The notes beneath the pieces are model-generated. The model did no database searches. It was not told the origin of the DNA and was given only the letters and a program-made list of their open reading frames with translations. A DNA stretch of 64,000 nt from Strigamia acuminata (lineage: Eukaryota; Arthropoda; Chilopoda; Geophilomorpha; Linotaeniidae), in contig OX442314.1 of assembly GCA_949358305.1 (NCBI GenBank), positions 36,265,608 through 36,329,607 of the forward strand. The letters run 5' to 3'. Position numbers and translations under genes: made by a program. Positions 32,312-42,529 of the stretch are shown here, piece by piece (within the stretch, counting starts at the first letter, position 1; each line of letters opens with the position of its first letter).

Positions 32312-35300
32312 CTCAAAATCGATTTTTAAAAAAATAAAATAAAAATAAAAATAATAATAAAAATAATAAAAAATAAAACCAACTTTTCGTTTTCTTGCGT
32401 CATCGAAAAAATGAACAACTTTAAATTGCAAAACTCGTTTTTTGCATGTCTAGATCGCCCCTCGATCGCTCGGGCCACCAGGAGGGGTTCTTGGTGCGCC
32501 CGGAAATCGAAACACGATCGATCTCACCCGGTCGATCGTTTCGGTCACGTAGAGACTTTAAGATTAGACTAAAACAAGAGAAACGGAAACTTATGGCCAC
32601 TTCCGGTTCTTTCAGTGCGGCAAAGTGATGGTTAGTGCCTATTTTTTTTTCTCGGTCAAATCCAATAACTTTGCGCGGTATCCGGGCCGAAACTTTGAAT
32701 TAAGCCACGAAACAGCTAAGCCTTTTGCCACGTGCACGCGAGCTATTGTAGTGAGTCTACGTGCAGCAACAGAAGCTTTCACTGTTTATTCTGCCAGGTT
32801 TTCTTTACATTAAGGAGATAGGCAACCGATATCATTACTGATCCACCATTAGCAAGTATCTGGCCATAAAAGTGATGAAAATGAATTTCATTTGGATGGA
32901 TCTGACGGTGTTCGACACTATTTGCGTGAATTGCGCCGATTAGTAATGATCAGGGTCCACTAGGAAATGATTTTCTTCCATTTAGAGATGAAATTAATGA
33001 TCTACTGTGCGTTTTTCAGGACGATAATGCATCTAAACAAGCTGGGAATGACACCAAATGATATCTTGTGACCGTTAAGGCTCCCGGAAGTGTTTCCTTC
33101 ACCAATGAGACAGCAAACAGCATTAAAATTACAATTATTATGCGAGGACTTTTCTGCCCCATGCCGTGTGGTGCCCGCCCGGCCACACTCACAATCTATC
33201 GCATCGTTCAAGAGAATGGACAAGGAAAAAATAAGAAGAAAGGTTGAAGGATGGATTTATCATCTTGGACAGCCAGACCGGCCCAGCGGCAGAGACTTTT
33301 CGAATTTGGATGGATTTATTGTCCCCTTATGTCATGGATAAAGTGAATCAAGTTTTGTAAAGTTTTATGACCACTGGATGCAATTCCAATGTGTGACAAG
33401 TCACGAAATATATAAAAAAGAAGTTTAGAATCAGTTTATGATGAGAAACAAAATTTTTGTTTTTGAAGTTCAGAACAGACTTTGATGCAAAATCCACCAA
33501 ACCAATGGAAACCGATAGAAGATACAATAATGTCCAGTAAAGTGACATCAAAAGCGTGAATTGCGCCCATGTGCAGGACATTTTCACACAAAAAGATGCA
33601 TTCTTACACAAAAAAAGAGCTTTTGGTAAAAATAATGAATTTATTAGACAAAAATGCATTTTATGTGTGTACTAAAGGACTCCTTAAAATCGGGGGGCAA
33701 TTTCCCCCCTGTCCCCCTGAACATAACGATTTCACACACATTTTTCGTGTGAAAATCTGTGGAGAAGATCTATGTCAATCCATCCAGCTGCGATATTATA
33801 TCGTTATAGAAATTCTATGTAAATAGCGATTTCGTGCAAATTTTTCGTACAGAGAAAATCGATGTGACAAAGCAACTAATAATTGGCTCCTTGGTCCATC
33901 CCAACAAACATTTACAATATTTTTCTGGCATTTACGACCCTTCAGCAATTTTTAATCCTAAACCAGACTTTTCCTTCCATCCATTTCATGTGGACCAATC
34001 TTCGGCTTTTGTGAACAAACAAGCATCACACGGCAGGGACACGTGCTTGATACCGGAAGTTGCAATACCACCTATTCGTGTATTTGGTTTCAGAAGTAGA
34101 ATGAAAATAGAACCTGAAAAACGATGAAAAGGAATCGGCGTGGATCCCGATTACCAATATTGCCACATGGTTAAAAAATATATTGAAATTATATTGCGAT
34201 GCCTTTTGGAATGCGTTGGGTTTCACGAGAATGCGTAATGCAATGCATTTTTGCATGATATTAGTTTGCAAATCATAATACATTTCTGTCATTTCTTGGC
34301 ATGTCTTGCAAAATGTCAAATACCAATCTTTTTCAATTGTATTACGAAATTTATTTACTGTGTAAATAATATACTAAATTCCGCGAAATGCTCTCCATTT
34401 TGAAATATGTTGAAAAATACATTTTTCAACCACATTGGTTTTTACAGAAACCGGAGATAGAAAATCGACACTTTTATATCTGGGCAAAAGATGAGTCAAG
34501 ATTGAATATTTATTCGAAAAATATCGCCAAAATCTGAAAAGAGGTATAGAAATCTGAAACACCAAACTTCAATCGGTTAACTTGGCTCTAGTTGTACAGC
34601 GGGACATTTTCATTTGCTTTAAATTGCCGCCTGACAGGGCTGGACTGGAAAGAAATTTAGTACCGAAAAATCTGGATAGATCAGCCCACAGCGTCACCGA
34701 CCACCGGGAAATTCCCAGTATCCCAATGGGCCAGTACAGGGTGACCAGATGTCCCGATTTTACCGGACAGTCCAATTTTTAATAAATTGTTATGATGTCC
34801 TGGGAATGTAACTCGATACGTCTTGCAGTCATTATAGTCATTGCCATCAGATGCTTCAAATAATGAAGAAATGCAAATCTGAAATTATCAATACATACAT
34901 AGATATTAAAAAACTAATTTCTACTTTCGAAGATTAATTCTATATACCTGATAAGTCGAAGGGAGACACATCACCCGCACATGCCCCCCCTCCGTCTCCA
35001 AATTTAATTCTTTACAATTATAAATAAGAAAACAGTAGCAATATGCAGGCTCGAGATTAATTTCAAGCGACGTCACTGCTGTCGTCATCGCTGCTGTCCG
35101 ATTACGCATTTGGATTACACGATGACGTGCGTTAGCAGGGCGAGCGGAATTACGTCATGAGGCATCTTCCTGTTGATGGCATCTGTTTCTGGCGGTTAAA
35201 AATGACGTCAGATGAAACGTCAGTCTAAAAATGTTTTCAAATTGATAAGAAATCAATTATAAACAGGAACTGGGGAATAGAAAGCAAAAGTAATCGAAGT

Positions 35301-35975
35301 TGGAGAGATAAATTACAAATTATTCGTGCAAAGGTCAAACATTCATTAAATTCGTTTTAAAATGGCCACGAAAGGACGTCCAAATTGCGCAAAGTTGAAA
35401 TAAAAAATTGAAATGTGTTAGTGGGAGATGAAAAACATTCTCACCTATTGATTTTCTCAAATCTATCGACGTTCCGGCCATTTTGTTAATTCATTCTGAG
35501 TTCTGACGTAACAATAACAATCACCCTAAGTCTGATTGCTAATAGTGTATTGTGTTATAATATTTGAATTGTAATTTTTGTGTTAGAACTTGCTGAATTG
35601 TGAATATAATGCACCGTCGAGAAATTAGGGGTGTTTGTGCAGTTGGCAGCTCACCAAGGAGATGTCGCCCTCTGTCGACGCTTTAACGAACTAATTATGC
35701 CCTACCATGTGTGTCTGCACTAAAACACAATTTTTCCATTTTTTGCCTAGTGCGGAGAAAAGTCGTCAAAATTTTTTAATGAGCATATTAAAATTTTAAC
35801 GTTAAGTGTTAAATCACCCGTTAAATTAATTGTCACGTCGGTACGAGGTTATAAAACGAAGTTCTGACGTGACCATTTGATTGACGTATACCAATGATTT
35901 TAATAATTATCAGTCCGCTCATTTGCTTCAACGTCGACTGACAATTCAATCAAGTCAATAATCAATAATCGAAGA
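32312..35975. other. Intergenic DNA upstream of the RBR gene
   Basis: Mixed low-copy and transposon-like sequence, no gene assigned. Around 34636-34790, CAGGGCTGGACTGG, TGGGCCAGTACAGGGTG and CCAGATGTCCCGATTTT resemble hAT-type MITE termini. Open frames at 33090-33341 and 33834-34127 show no domain. TATAAAA at 35850-35856 lies 126 bp before the RBR start codon and may be its TATA box. Confidence 0.35.
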
Positions 35976-37322
35976 ATGTGTTCAGACGATGAATCCAGCT
36001 TTGAAATGCAATCCGACGACGAGTACGGTCAGGATGAAGTTGACGATTATTTAAACACGAGTGTGAACGAATGCGAAATGGAAGTGAATGCGAAAAAGAA
36101 GGTAGTGGATTTCGAGCATTTTAATTTCGAGTGCCTATCGACCGACAAAGTGGAGAAATTACTGAACGAGAGCGCCGAGGCGTTTGCCAACAAAATCCAC
36201 GTCGCGCCGCCCATCGCCAAGATTCTACTCCGCACTCTCAAATGGACCGTCGGAGATGTCGTCCAAGATATAAACGCTTTATTAATCGATGCCCGAATCA
36301 AACCTTTACCCACGAAACCCAATTCGCACGTATCGACGCCCGACGAGTGTCCGGTGTGCTTCGAACCGTTCGCGGCACCCGAATTCCGACGCTTGCAGTG
36401 CGGACATTCGTTTTGCATCTCGTGCTGGCTCGCCCACTTCGAATTGGAGGTCGGCCAGGGCGTTTCGACCGAAATCGAATGCATGGAAACGGATTGCAAG
36501 ATCCTTGTGCCCGAAGATTTCGCGTTGGACATTTTGCACAAATCGGATCTCCGAAAAAAATACAACGAATTCGCGTTGCGTGAATGTGTGAGTTCTCACC
36601 CGGAGCTGAGATTTTGTACCGGGCCCAACTGTCGCGTGGTGATTCGCGCGGAACAACCGAAAAGCAAGCGCGTCACCTGCAACGAATGCGACAGTTCTTT
36701 CTGCTTCAATTGCGGTTTGAATTACCACGCGCCGACGGACTGCGCGACCATGAAAAAGTGGCTCGCAAAATGCGATGCGGATTCGGGGAATGCCACTTAT
36801 TTGCGGAAACACACCAAAGATTGCCCGAAATGCAATTTTGTAATCGAAAAGAACGGCGGGTGTAACATCATGACGTGCACGCGATGCAAGTTCAAATTCT
36901 GCTGGATGTGTTTGGGCGATTTGAAAGAGCACACCGGCAGTTACCGATGCAGCATGTATGCTACTCCGGCGAAAACGGTCGAGTCGGAGCACGAGGCGAG
37001 AGTCGTTATGGCGAAATATCTGTTTTATTTCGACAGGTGGTCGAATCACGCGGAGAGTCTGCGTTTGGAGCATGAGGCGTTGGAGAAAATGAGAAAGAGA
37101 ATCGAGGAAAAGGTGATGAAGAACGAAGGAACGTGGATTGACTGGCAGTATTTGTTTGATGCGGCTGCGGCGCTCGCTAAGTGTCGTTACACGATGCAGT
37201 ACACTTATTCGTTGGCTTATTTTATGGAGGATGGGAAGAAGAAAGAGTTGTTTGAATACCAGCAAGCGCAATTTGAGTCTGCGATTGAGAAGTTTGTCGC
37301 GCTCAACTCTAACCGTCGCTAA
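35976..37322 (+). CDS. ari-2: Ariadne-2-type RBR E3 ubiquitin ligase, 3' end replaced by LTR insertion
   Basis: An uninterrupted 448-codon frame. Order of parts: acidic N-terminus (1-40); UBA-like segment (about 50-115); RING1 (C125, C128, C142, H144, C147, C150, with C169 and C174 following); IBR (about 204-266); RING2 starting CPKC at 283-286 with catalytic C296 in KNGGC; and the Ariadne auto-inhibitory domain (about 335-440). RBR ligases accept ubiquitin from E2 on the RING2 cysteine before transfer; Ariadne-2 relatives cooperate with neddylated cullin-5 complexes. The gene has no introns, suggesting retrocopy origin. The host frame ends after K439; the remaining residues and stop are encoded by the LTR beginning at 37295. 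The native final exon portion lies at 50799-50935. A truncated but catalytically complete protein is possible. Confidence 0.9.
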   Translation: MCSDDESSFEMQSDDEYGQDEVDDYLNTSVNECEMEVNAKKKVVDFEHFNFECLSTDKVEKLLNESAEAFANKIHVAPPIAKILLRTLKWTVGDVVQDINALLIDARIKPLPTKPNSHVSTPDECPVCFEPFAAPEFRRLQCGHSFCISCWLAHFELEVGQGVSTEIECMETDCKILVPEDFALDILHKSDLRKKYNEFALRECVSSHPELRFCTGPNCRVVIRAEQPKSKRVTCNECDSSFCFNCGLNYHAPTDCATMKKWLAKCDADSGNATYLRKHTKDCPKCNFVIEKNGGCNIMTCTRCKFKFCWMCLGDLKEHTGSYRCSMYATPAKTVESEHEARVVMAKYLFYFDRWSNHAESLRLEHEALEKMRKRIEEKVMKNEGTWIDWQYLFDAAAALAKCRYTMQYTYSLAYFMEDGKKKELFEYQQAQFESAIEKFVALNSNRR

Positions 37323-38313
37323 CTCGTGGGTTGATTACTTAATTCGACTAACTCACTACCGCTTTGCTCAAGCGGTTTACCCAAAGAAATGATTACACAG
37401 ATATAAAAGGTAAAATATAATATAGATTTATTCTGTGGGACAATGTACAGATATATCTTATATATATATATATATAAAAGGTAGGTAAAAGGTAAATCGG
37501 AATGGGTGAAGGGAAATGGAAAGGTAAAGGTATGATGAAAGCTGGCTGGAATCGGCGAGGTCGTCTGTTGTCTCGGTCGTGTCCAAGATGGCGTCCTCGT
37601 TGTGGCAACGTGGTGTCGTCTTGGGCCGGCGTGGCAATATGGCGTCCTCGGCTCGTCTCTGGCTGGTCCTTCGGGCTCACGCTGGTCGGGCGCGAGTGAA
37701 TGCTTAGTTAAAAGGCTTACTTCGGGCTGTTGTCTAGGTTTTTGTGTGGTGTCCGGCGATCACACAGCGGCGGACTCTTCTGGCTCCCGGCGGTCACACA
37801 GCGGCGGGAACGCTCGTCGTGGTTTTACTGCAGTTTAGGCTTGTGCGACCGTTTGTCTGCACAACTCGCTAAACTGGAGTGGTTTTTACTATTTCTAGCT
37901 GGTGTGCTAAAATAGTGTGGTAATCTTATCTCGCAGGTTACTCTGCGGAGTTTGACACTGACCAAACGTACTCACGGTAAATTGTCCTTTGTCCTTGGTC
38001 AATCCCAGTATATTTACTTGGGCCTGATCTTGTAGGACGACGGGTTTACGTGTGTTTCTCGTTTGATGGTTGTGTTGGTTCTGCCCGCTCAGTGCAAGGC
38101 ACATTCCTTTGCACAAAGCGGGGTCGACAGGTGACCGGAATCACCCAATGGTGGGGTGGACGAGCCATCCCCACTCCCTCAGGGCAGACGCCTGTCCATT
38201 GACTAGATGTCAATGCACTGAGGGAAGGGAGACGCGCTTGCGGCTCCCCTTACACCCGAAACGAGGTCACGAGAGAAACTCTTCGTTGACCCCGGTCCAG
38301 TCGGGTCACAACA
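37295..38313 (-). repeat. 3' LTR of the gypsy element
   Basis: 1019 bp, reading TGTTGTGACC at 38313 and ending GCGCGACA at 37295 on the minus strand. An AT repeat at about 37456-37477 and an AATAAA signal (minus strand, about 37427) could serve as core promoter and polyadenylation elements. Two AAGATGGCG/ATATGGCG motifs at about 37587 and 37637 on the plus strand resemble YY1-type sites. Confidence 0.92.
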
Positions 38314-38324
38314 CTTCCCCCTCC
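38314..38324 (-). other. Polypurine tract of the gypsy element
   Basis: On the minus strand GGAGGGGGAAG immediately precedes the 3' LTR start TGTTGTG, the expected site for plus-strand priming of reverse transcription. Confidence 0.85.
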
Positions 38325-38349
38325 GAGCTCAGACCGTGGGGCTGAGCGA

Positions 38350-41139
38350 TCACTTCTTTCCTGGGGGACCCGACACTGAGTCCGTCACCTGGGCGTAACT
38401 CACTCCAGGGACAGGCGGTTGAGTGCCGGGTGGCGCGGGTAGATCGCCTACTAACGCCGAGGACCGATCTCGGGGGTCCTCATGCTCCGTAATGAAGCAT
38501 AATGCATGGCCGTCAACTGGCTCATGCGGGGCACGCGTCCTCTCGTGTAACCAAACGCTCGGGATGTAGGCGGAGAAGCCGGTGTTCGTATGCCGGATGG
38601 CATTGGCTTCCGCTGGCGTCACTGGCACACGGTGGGCTCTCAGCAACCTCTGGTGGAAGATGAGGTCTCTAGTCTTCCGGATCTGGTTGTGAAGCCAGAT
38701 GAAGACTGATTTGCCTTTGTCCCGCTGCGCGAGGATAAACCTCCTGGTCGCCGTCGTCATCGAGAGATGGGGAAACTCTTCGATGATTCGCCCGTAATAG
38801 TCTGGCGGAGGCGGTGCCGGCTTCGGCTTCTGGGTGGCCGCGGGAATAGCGGCTTGCGTCGTTGTCGCCGCTCGGGCCGGTGAGGTCCCGGGCGGTGTCG
38901 GCTTCGTTTGCTCGACGGACCTGACGGGTGGCGTTCGGCACAGCAAGCGCTTTGGTTTACCCGCCACTTCGAACAGGGCGGGTCCTTGCGGGGATATCTC
39001 CGCAGGCATCGGTGGCGGAATCGGAACTCCGCTCGTCGGCGAGATCACCATTTCTACATCCTCTGCCGATTCTTCCGTCTGGATGGTCAAGGCGCGCAGT
39101 TGTTGGGTAGGCGCCGCTGTCCAGGTGGCGGAGGTATAACGAAACGCCGTGCTTCGCAACTTGTACCCCTCAAATTCGGGGTTTACCACATCCCTGGTTA
39201 GCTCGTACCGAGTCAACACAGGGTCGGGCAGAATGGAGCTCCACTCTGCGAGGAGTGCACGGGGAACCTGTACACCCTCTCTGTCCACGACAGACCATGC
39301 GGCCATCGCCTGACGCCCTTCTCCGAAGAGTGCTGGGGTTAGCAGCTGCATCATTACCTTGGTCAATGATAGCTGTAGGCTGCGACGATTCACTGGATTC
39401 GATCGCTCCGAATCCGCAGTGAAGGCACACGAGAGCTTACTCATCATCGCCGTTGCCCATTCGATGAAATATCGCTGGGCCTGATCCACACCTCGCAAGG
39501 CGGGCGCGGAGACTCTTGGGTCTTCCATCACGAAGCGAAACGCTGAGAGCTCGGAGATAGTCGGATTGGCGGCTTCTCTCGCGAGTCGCGCTTCTTCGTC
39601 TCGCCTCTCGAAAAACAGGGCCGAGGAACCGGATCGGGGTTGGCTCGGCCTGTAAATGCCGGTCAAATTGGCTCGACATTCCTGCGCAATGCTCTGTCCA
39701 ACGGGGAGAGGGACTGAGCGGTCGGTGGGTAAATCCGGCGGATCGCTCGAATTCAACAACGACGGCGGCGGCAGGTTCGGAGGCGGCTGCGTCTTGGTCG
39801 GCAGCGTCGGCGTCGGCAGCGGTGGTGTTGGCTGCGTCGGCGGTGGTGGCGTCTCCGTCGTCTGCACTCCAGTCATTGCGACTTGGAGCGCCGGGAGATG
39901 TTGTCCGGAGCCTGAAGGCTGCACGATGGCGGTTGGCATGCCATCGGGTCGTGGTCGCGAATTAATGTAGTCTGCGAGCCACCTTGCCACCTCGTGTGGG
40001 GTCACCTTCCCGTCGGTGACAACACCCATCTTCCTGGCGTGTTTCATCGCGGGATCGAAACGTGTCAGTTTCGTCCGCTTCATCTGAGTCAGAATCTCGC
40101 GAAGGTCCCGCGTATCTGCCGCTGGGACGTTTCGCTCACCTGACTGGCTACCACCTCGTCGACCCGCTCTCTTGGAGGCGTAGGCGGGTTCGGGGATGGG
40201 ACGGCCCCGAGCTTCGCACCTCGCGAAGTATCGCTCTTTGCGATCTTTTTTCCGCTGCTCGCGATGAGTCAGCGGACGTCTAGAAGTGCTGGGACGAGAG
40301 ACTCGCTCTTCGTCACCAGACATCCAAACCTCCTTGCACTCCTTACCGTCTTTAATCTGACGGTTTATGAAAATTCGCGGTCGGGAATACTGCGAAGGGT
40401 CACGCACCGTACTAGTGGATGGCCCAGCTTCGTTGCCTTCAGTCGTGTTTTGAGCGACACGCTGCTTCTTGGTTGTCGCTGGGGAACGCGACTGGCTGTC
40501 CCCGGCGCCTTTGGAGCGCTTGCGCTTCCGCGGGTAGCTGCTCTTGGGCCCCAAAATCCCCAGGTAGTGGAGCTGCCACATCTCGGCTTGGGACGTCAAA
40601 ATTCCCATCCGAGGTCTCCACTGGGGCGTACTCTCTCCCAATCGCAGCCTCTCAAACCACAGATGAATATCATCCGCGGTCATCCCCTCGTTTTGGAGGA
40701 TGCGCTCGGCCACTGCCGTAGCGGTATCCACCAGCTGTTGTCTATAATGCTGGTAGATGGCCTCACGGGCCTCTTCTGTCTCGGCTGCTCGCCACGCATG
40801 CAGCACGTGTTCCTCCGCCGGGTTGCCAGTGTACTGACTTGACAATCCGGGGTGGAAAATCGGCGATTTCGGGTCATCGTCACGAGCTAACTCTGTGGCG
40901 ATGCCTTCGCGCATTCCCTCCGGGAACGTATCCAGGAGCGTGCAGTCTCGTACCCAACGTCGGGCGATGCATCGGGAATGTAGTATTCGCAGGCGCCAAG
41001 GGTCGGCGTCTTCGCCGAAACATCGTCGGTAAAAATCGGGCAGCGCGCCTCGAAATATCCCGCCACGAGTGATGCAAGCGGGGTCTAATGGTCCCCATGT
41101 TTTACGTAGTGCCATCTGGAAGGATGGAGAAATAAACAA
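38350..41139 (-). CDS. ORF3 of the gypsy element, 929 residues, function unknown
   Basis: An intact frame sits where env would be, in the sense of gag and pol. It is not an envelope: I see no signal peptide, no hydrophobic membrane span, no furin-like site before a fusion segment. The N-terminal about 195 residues look folded (Trp/Arg-rich, with WRLRILHSRCIARRWVRD). A basic cluster PRKRKRSK at 203-210 and a KKQR about 15 residues later resemble a nuclear localisation signal. Then come a charged middle, a proline/threonine-rich linker (about 425-490), a second apparently folded region (about 525-690), another Pro-rich stretch (about 720-780) and a conserved-looking C-terminal block with PPPDYYGRIIEEFPHLSM. 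I do not recognise the family. Expression probably needs splicing or a subgenomic RNA, since it lies 1.4 kb beyond pol. Confidence 0.85.
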   Translation of the reverse strand: MFISPSFQMALRKTWGPLDPACITRGGIFRGALPDFYRRCFGEDADPWRLRILHSRCIARRWVRDCTLLDTFPEGMREGIATELARDDDPKSPIFHPGLSSQYTGNPAEEHVLHAWRAAETEEAREAIYQHYRQQLVDTATAVAERILQNEGMTADDIHLWFERLRLGESTPQWRPRMGILTSQAEMWQLHYLGILGPKSSYPRKRKRSKGAGDSQSRSPATTKKQRVAQNTTEGNEAGPSTSTVRDPSQYSRPRIFINRQIKDGKECKEVWMSGDEERVSRPSTSRRPLTHREQRKKDRKERYFARCEARGRPIPEPAYASKRAGRRGGSQSGERNVPAADTRDLREILTQMKRTKLTRFDPAMKHARKMGVVTDGKVTPHEVARWLADYINSRPRPDGMPTAIVQPSGSGQHLPALQVAMTGVQTTETPPPPTQPTPPLPTPTLPTKTQPPPNLPPPSLLNSSDPPDLPTDRSVPLPVGQSIAQECRANLTGIYRPSQPRSGSSALFFERRDEEARLAREAANPTISELSAFRFVMEDPRVSAPALRGVDQAQRYFIEWATAMMSKLSCAFTADSERSNPVNRRSLQLSLTKVMMQLLTPALFGEGRQAMAAWSVVDREGVQVPRALLAEWSSILPDPVLTRYELTRDVVNPEFEGYKLRSTAFRYTSATWTAAPTQQLRALTIQTEESAEDVEMVISPTSGVPIPPPMPAEISPQGPALFEVAGKPKRLLCRTPPVRSVEQTKPTPPGTSPARAATTTQAAIPAATQKPKPAPPPPDYYGRIIEEFPHLSMTTATRRFILAQRDKGKSVFIWLHNQIRKTRDLIFHQRLLRAHRVPVTPAEANAIRHTNTGFSAYIPSVWLHERTRAPHEPVDGHALCFITEHEDPRDRSSALVGDLPAPPGTQPPVPGVSYAQVTDSVSGPPGKK

Positions 41140-42529
41140 TTAATAAAAAGTTAATATTTAAATACGTAGATAAATGGTTGGTTTCGAGGGACGTTGCCAG
41201 TACGTGCAGCCGTCCGTCGAGACCGATTCCTGTCTATCGGTGCAAACGTAGGACGAATTGTCCCTCGTCGGATAGAAAAAGAGAAGTCATCACGTGAAAA
41301 ATCTGTCTCATGTCCAAAACGCACAGCGAGACGGAATCGAGCCTTTAATCTGGATTCTTATCATCAGATTTTACTTCAAATTAATTCTAACATTAATTAG
41401 AACATTACTAATAATTAAATTAATAATTATCAGTCATTCGTAAAAAGAATTCGTCGGGTGTAAATTATTACTAAAATCGCACAATAAATGTGCTTGTCGA
41501 AATGTTATTAAATAAATAAACCTAATAAAGAATTATTCCGAAGTCGGACTTTGTCTAATTTTTAAAAAAGTTAAAGTCAAATTAAATTTATCCAACACAC
41601 CGAAAAATTCATCGTACGAATGTTAAGTTGCATCAATTTGATGCGTCAAATTACTTGTGGAGAAAAAATATTCTTTTACAGAATATTCTCCCCTTGTCAT
41701 AAAATTATCTATGGCTCGAGCCCATTGTCTCGCTCGTGACTCAAGTCATGAGGAATTTTCGAGACGCGAGGCGACGTGAAGTCTGCGCTCGCACCTCGAA
41801 AACAAATTAACAAGGAAAAAAAATACGATCGTGTGAGCGATCGCGGTTAATAATTAATTATACGCTATTTCGAGTGCAAAGCACTCATGTCAGGTATTAG
41901 TCAACAAAATTTCTTCTTCAGCAGCACGGAACTAGTTCTCATGTGCCGATGCCGACTTCTACCTGATCGGGCTGGACTTGGTTTACATCGCGGTCCCAGT
42001 TTTCCTCGTCCTCGTGCTCGATGGCCAGCACGTCGTTCTCTTCCTCGTCCATGGCGAGGAGCGCGCACAAAAATCTCAATCACGATTTAAAAAGGATGAT
42101 AAAACTATCTCAAAAACTCGGTGAAAAACTCGGTAAAACGTTAAAAAACGAGGATCACGCACGAATGCAGCGATCAGCTGTGAAAAGCGGAAGTCTGTGT
42201 GAACACGAGGTAATCGCGATGGATTCTGGGTAATATACTCCAGAACCCGGGTGTTTGAGACTAGTGCGCACCTACCCGTGCGCATGTTACGCTACGGGTC
42301 TCCTTTGTTCTCACTCCCGTGCGCGATTGCTGCTACGGGGTCTTTTGCACGCGGTATCCGACCCGTGCCGATAATTTTGCTACGGGTCCCGCGTTTCCAC
42401 GCCATCTCGTGACGCGAATTCGACCGATATCCGCTTTGTTGGACTTAGCGAAATTTTCTGCGACGTGATGGCTTGCACTATCGGTCGATTACATTTATTT
42501 TTAGTGCCGCCATCGACTCGTAATTTATT
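41140..42529 (-). other. Spacer between pol and ORF3 with three hairpins
   Basis: Non-coding 1.39 kb inside the element. At 42274-42299, 42315-42340 and 42361-42387 three successive segments begin (A)CCCGTG and end GCTACGGG(T), each able to fold into a small stem-loop in either strand. Around 41360-41660 it is AT-rich with TTAATTA palindromes. It may carry splice, export or translation signals for ORF3. Confidence 0.55.

Noticed and set aside
33090-34127. Two plus-strand open frames upstream of the RBR gene
   Set aside because: No recognisable domain, poor codon pattern and probable transposon debris around them.
36306-37271. 321-codon frame antisense to the RBR gene
   Set aside because: Shadow of a GC-balanced coding region; the sense strand has complete RBR motifs. 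The same shadow appears over the second copy.
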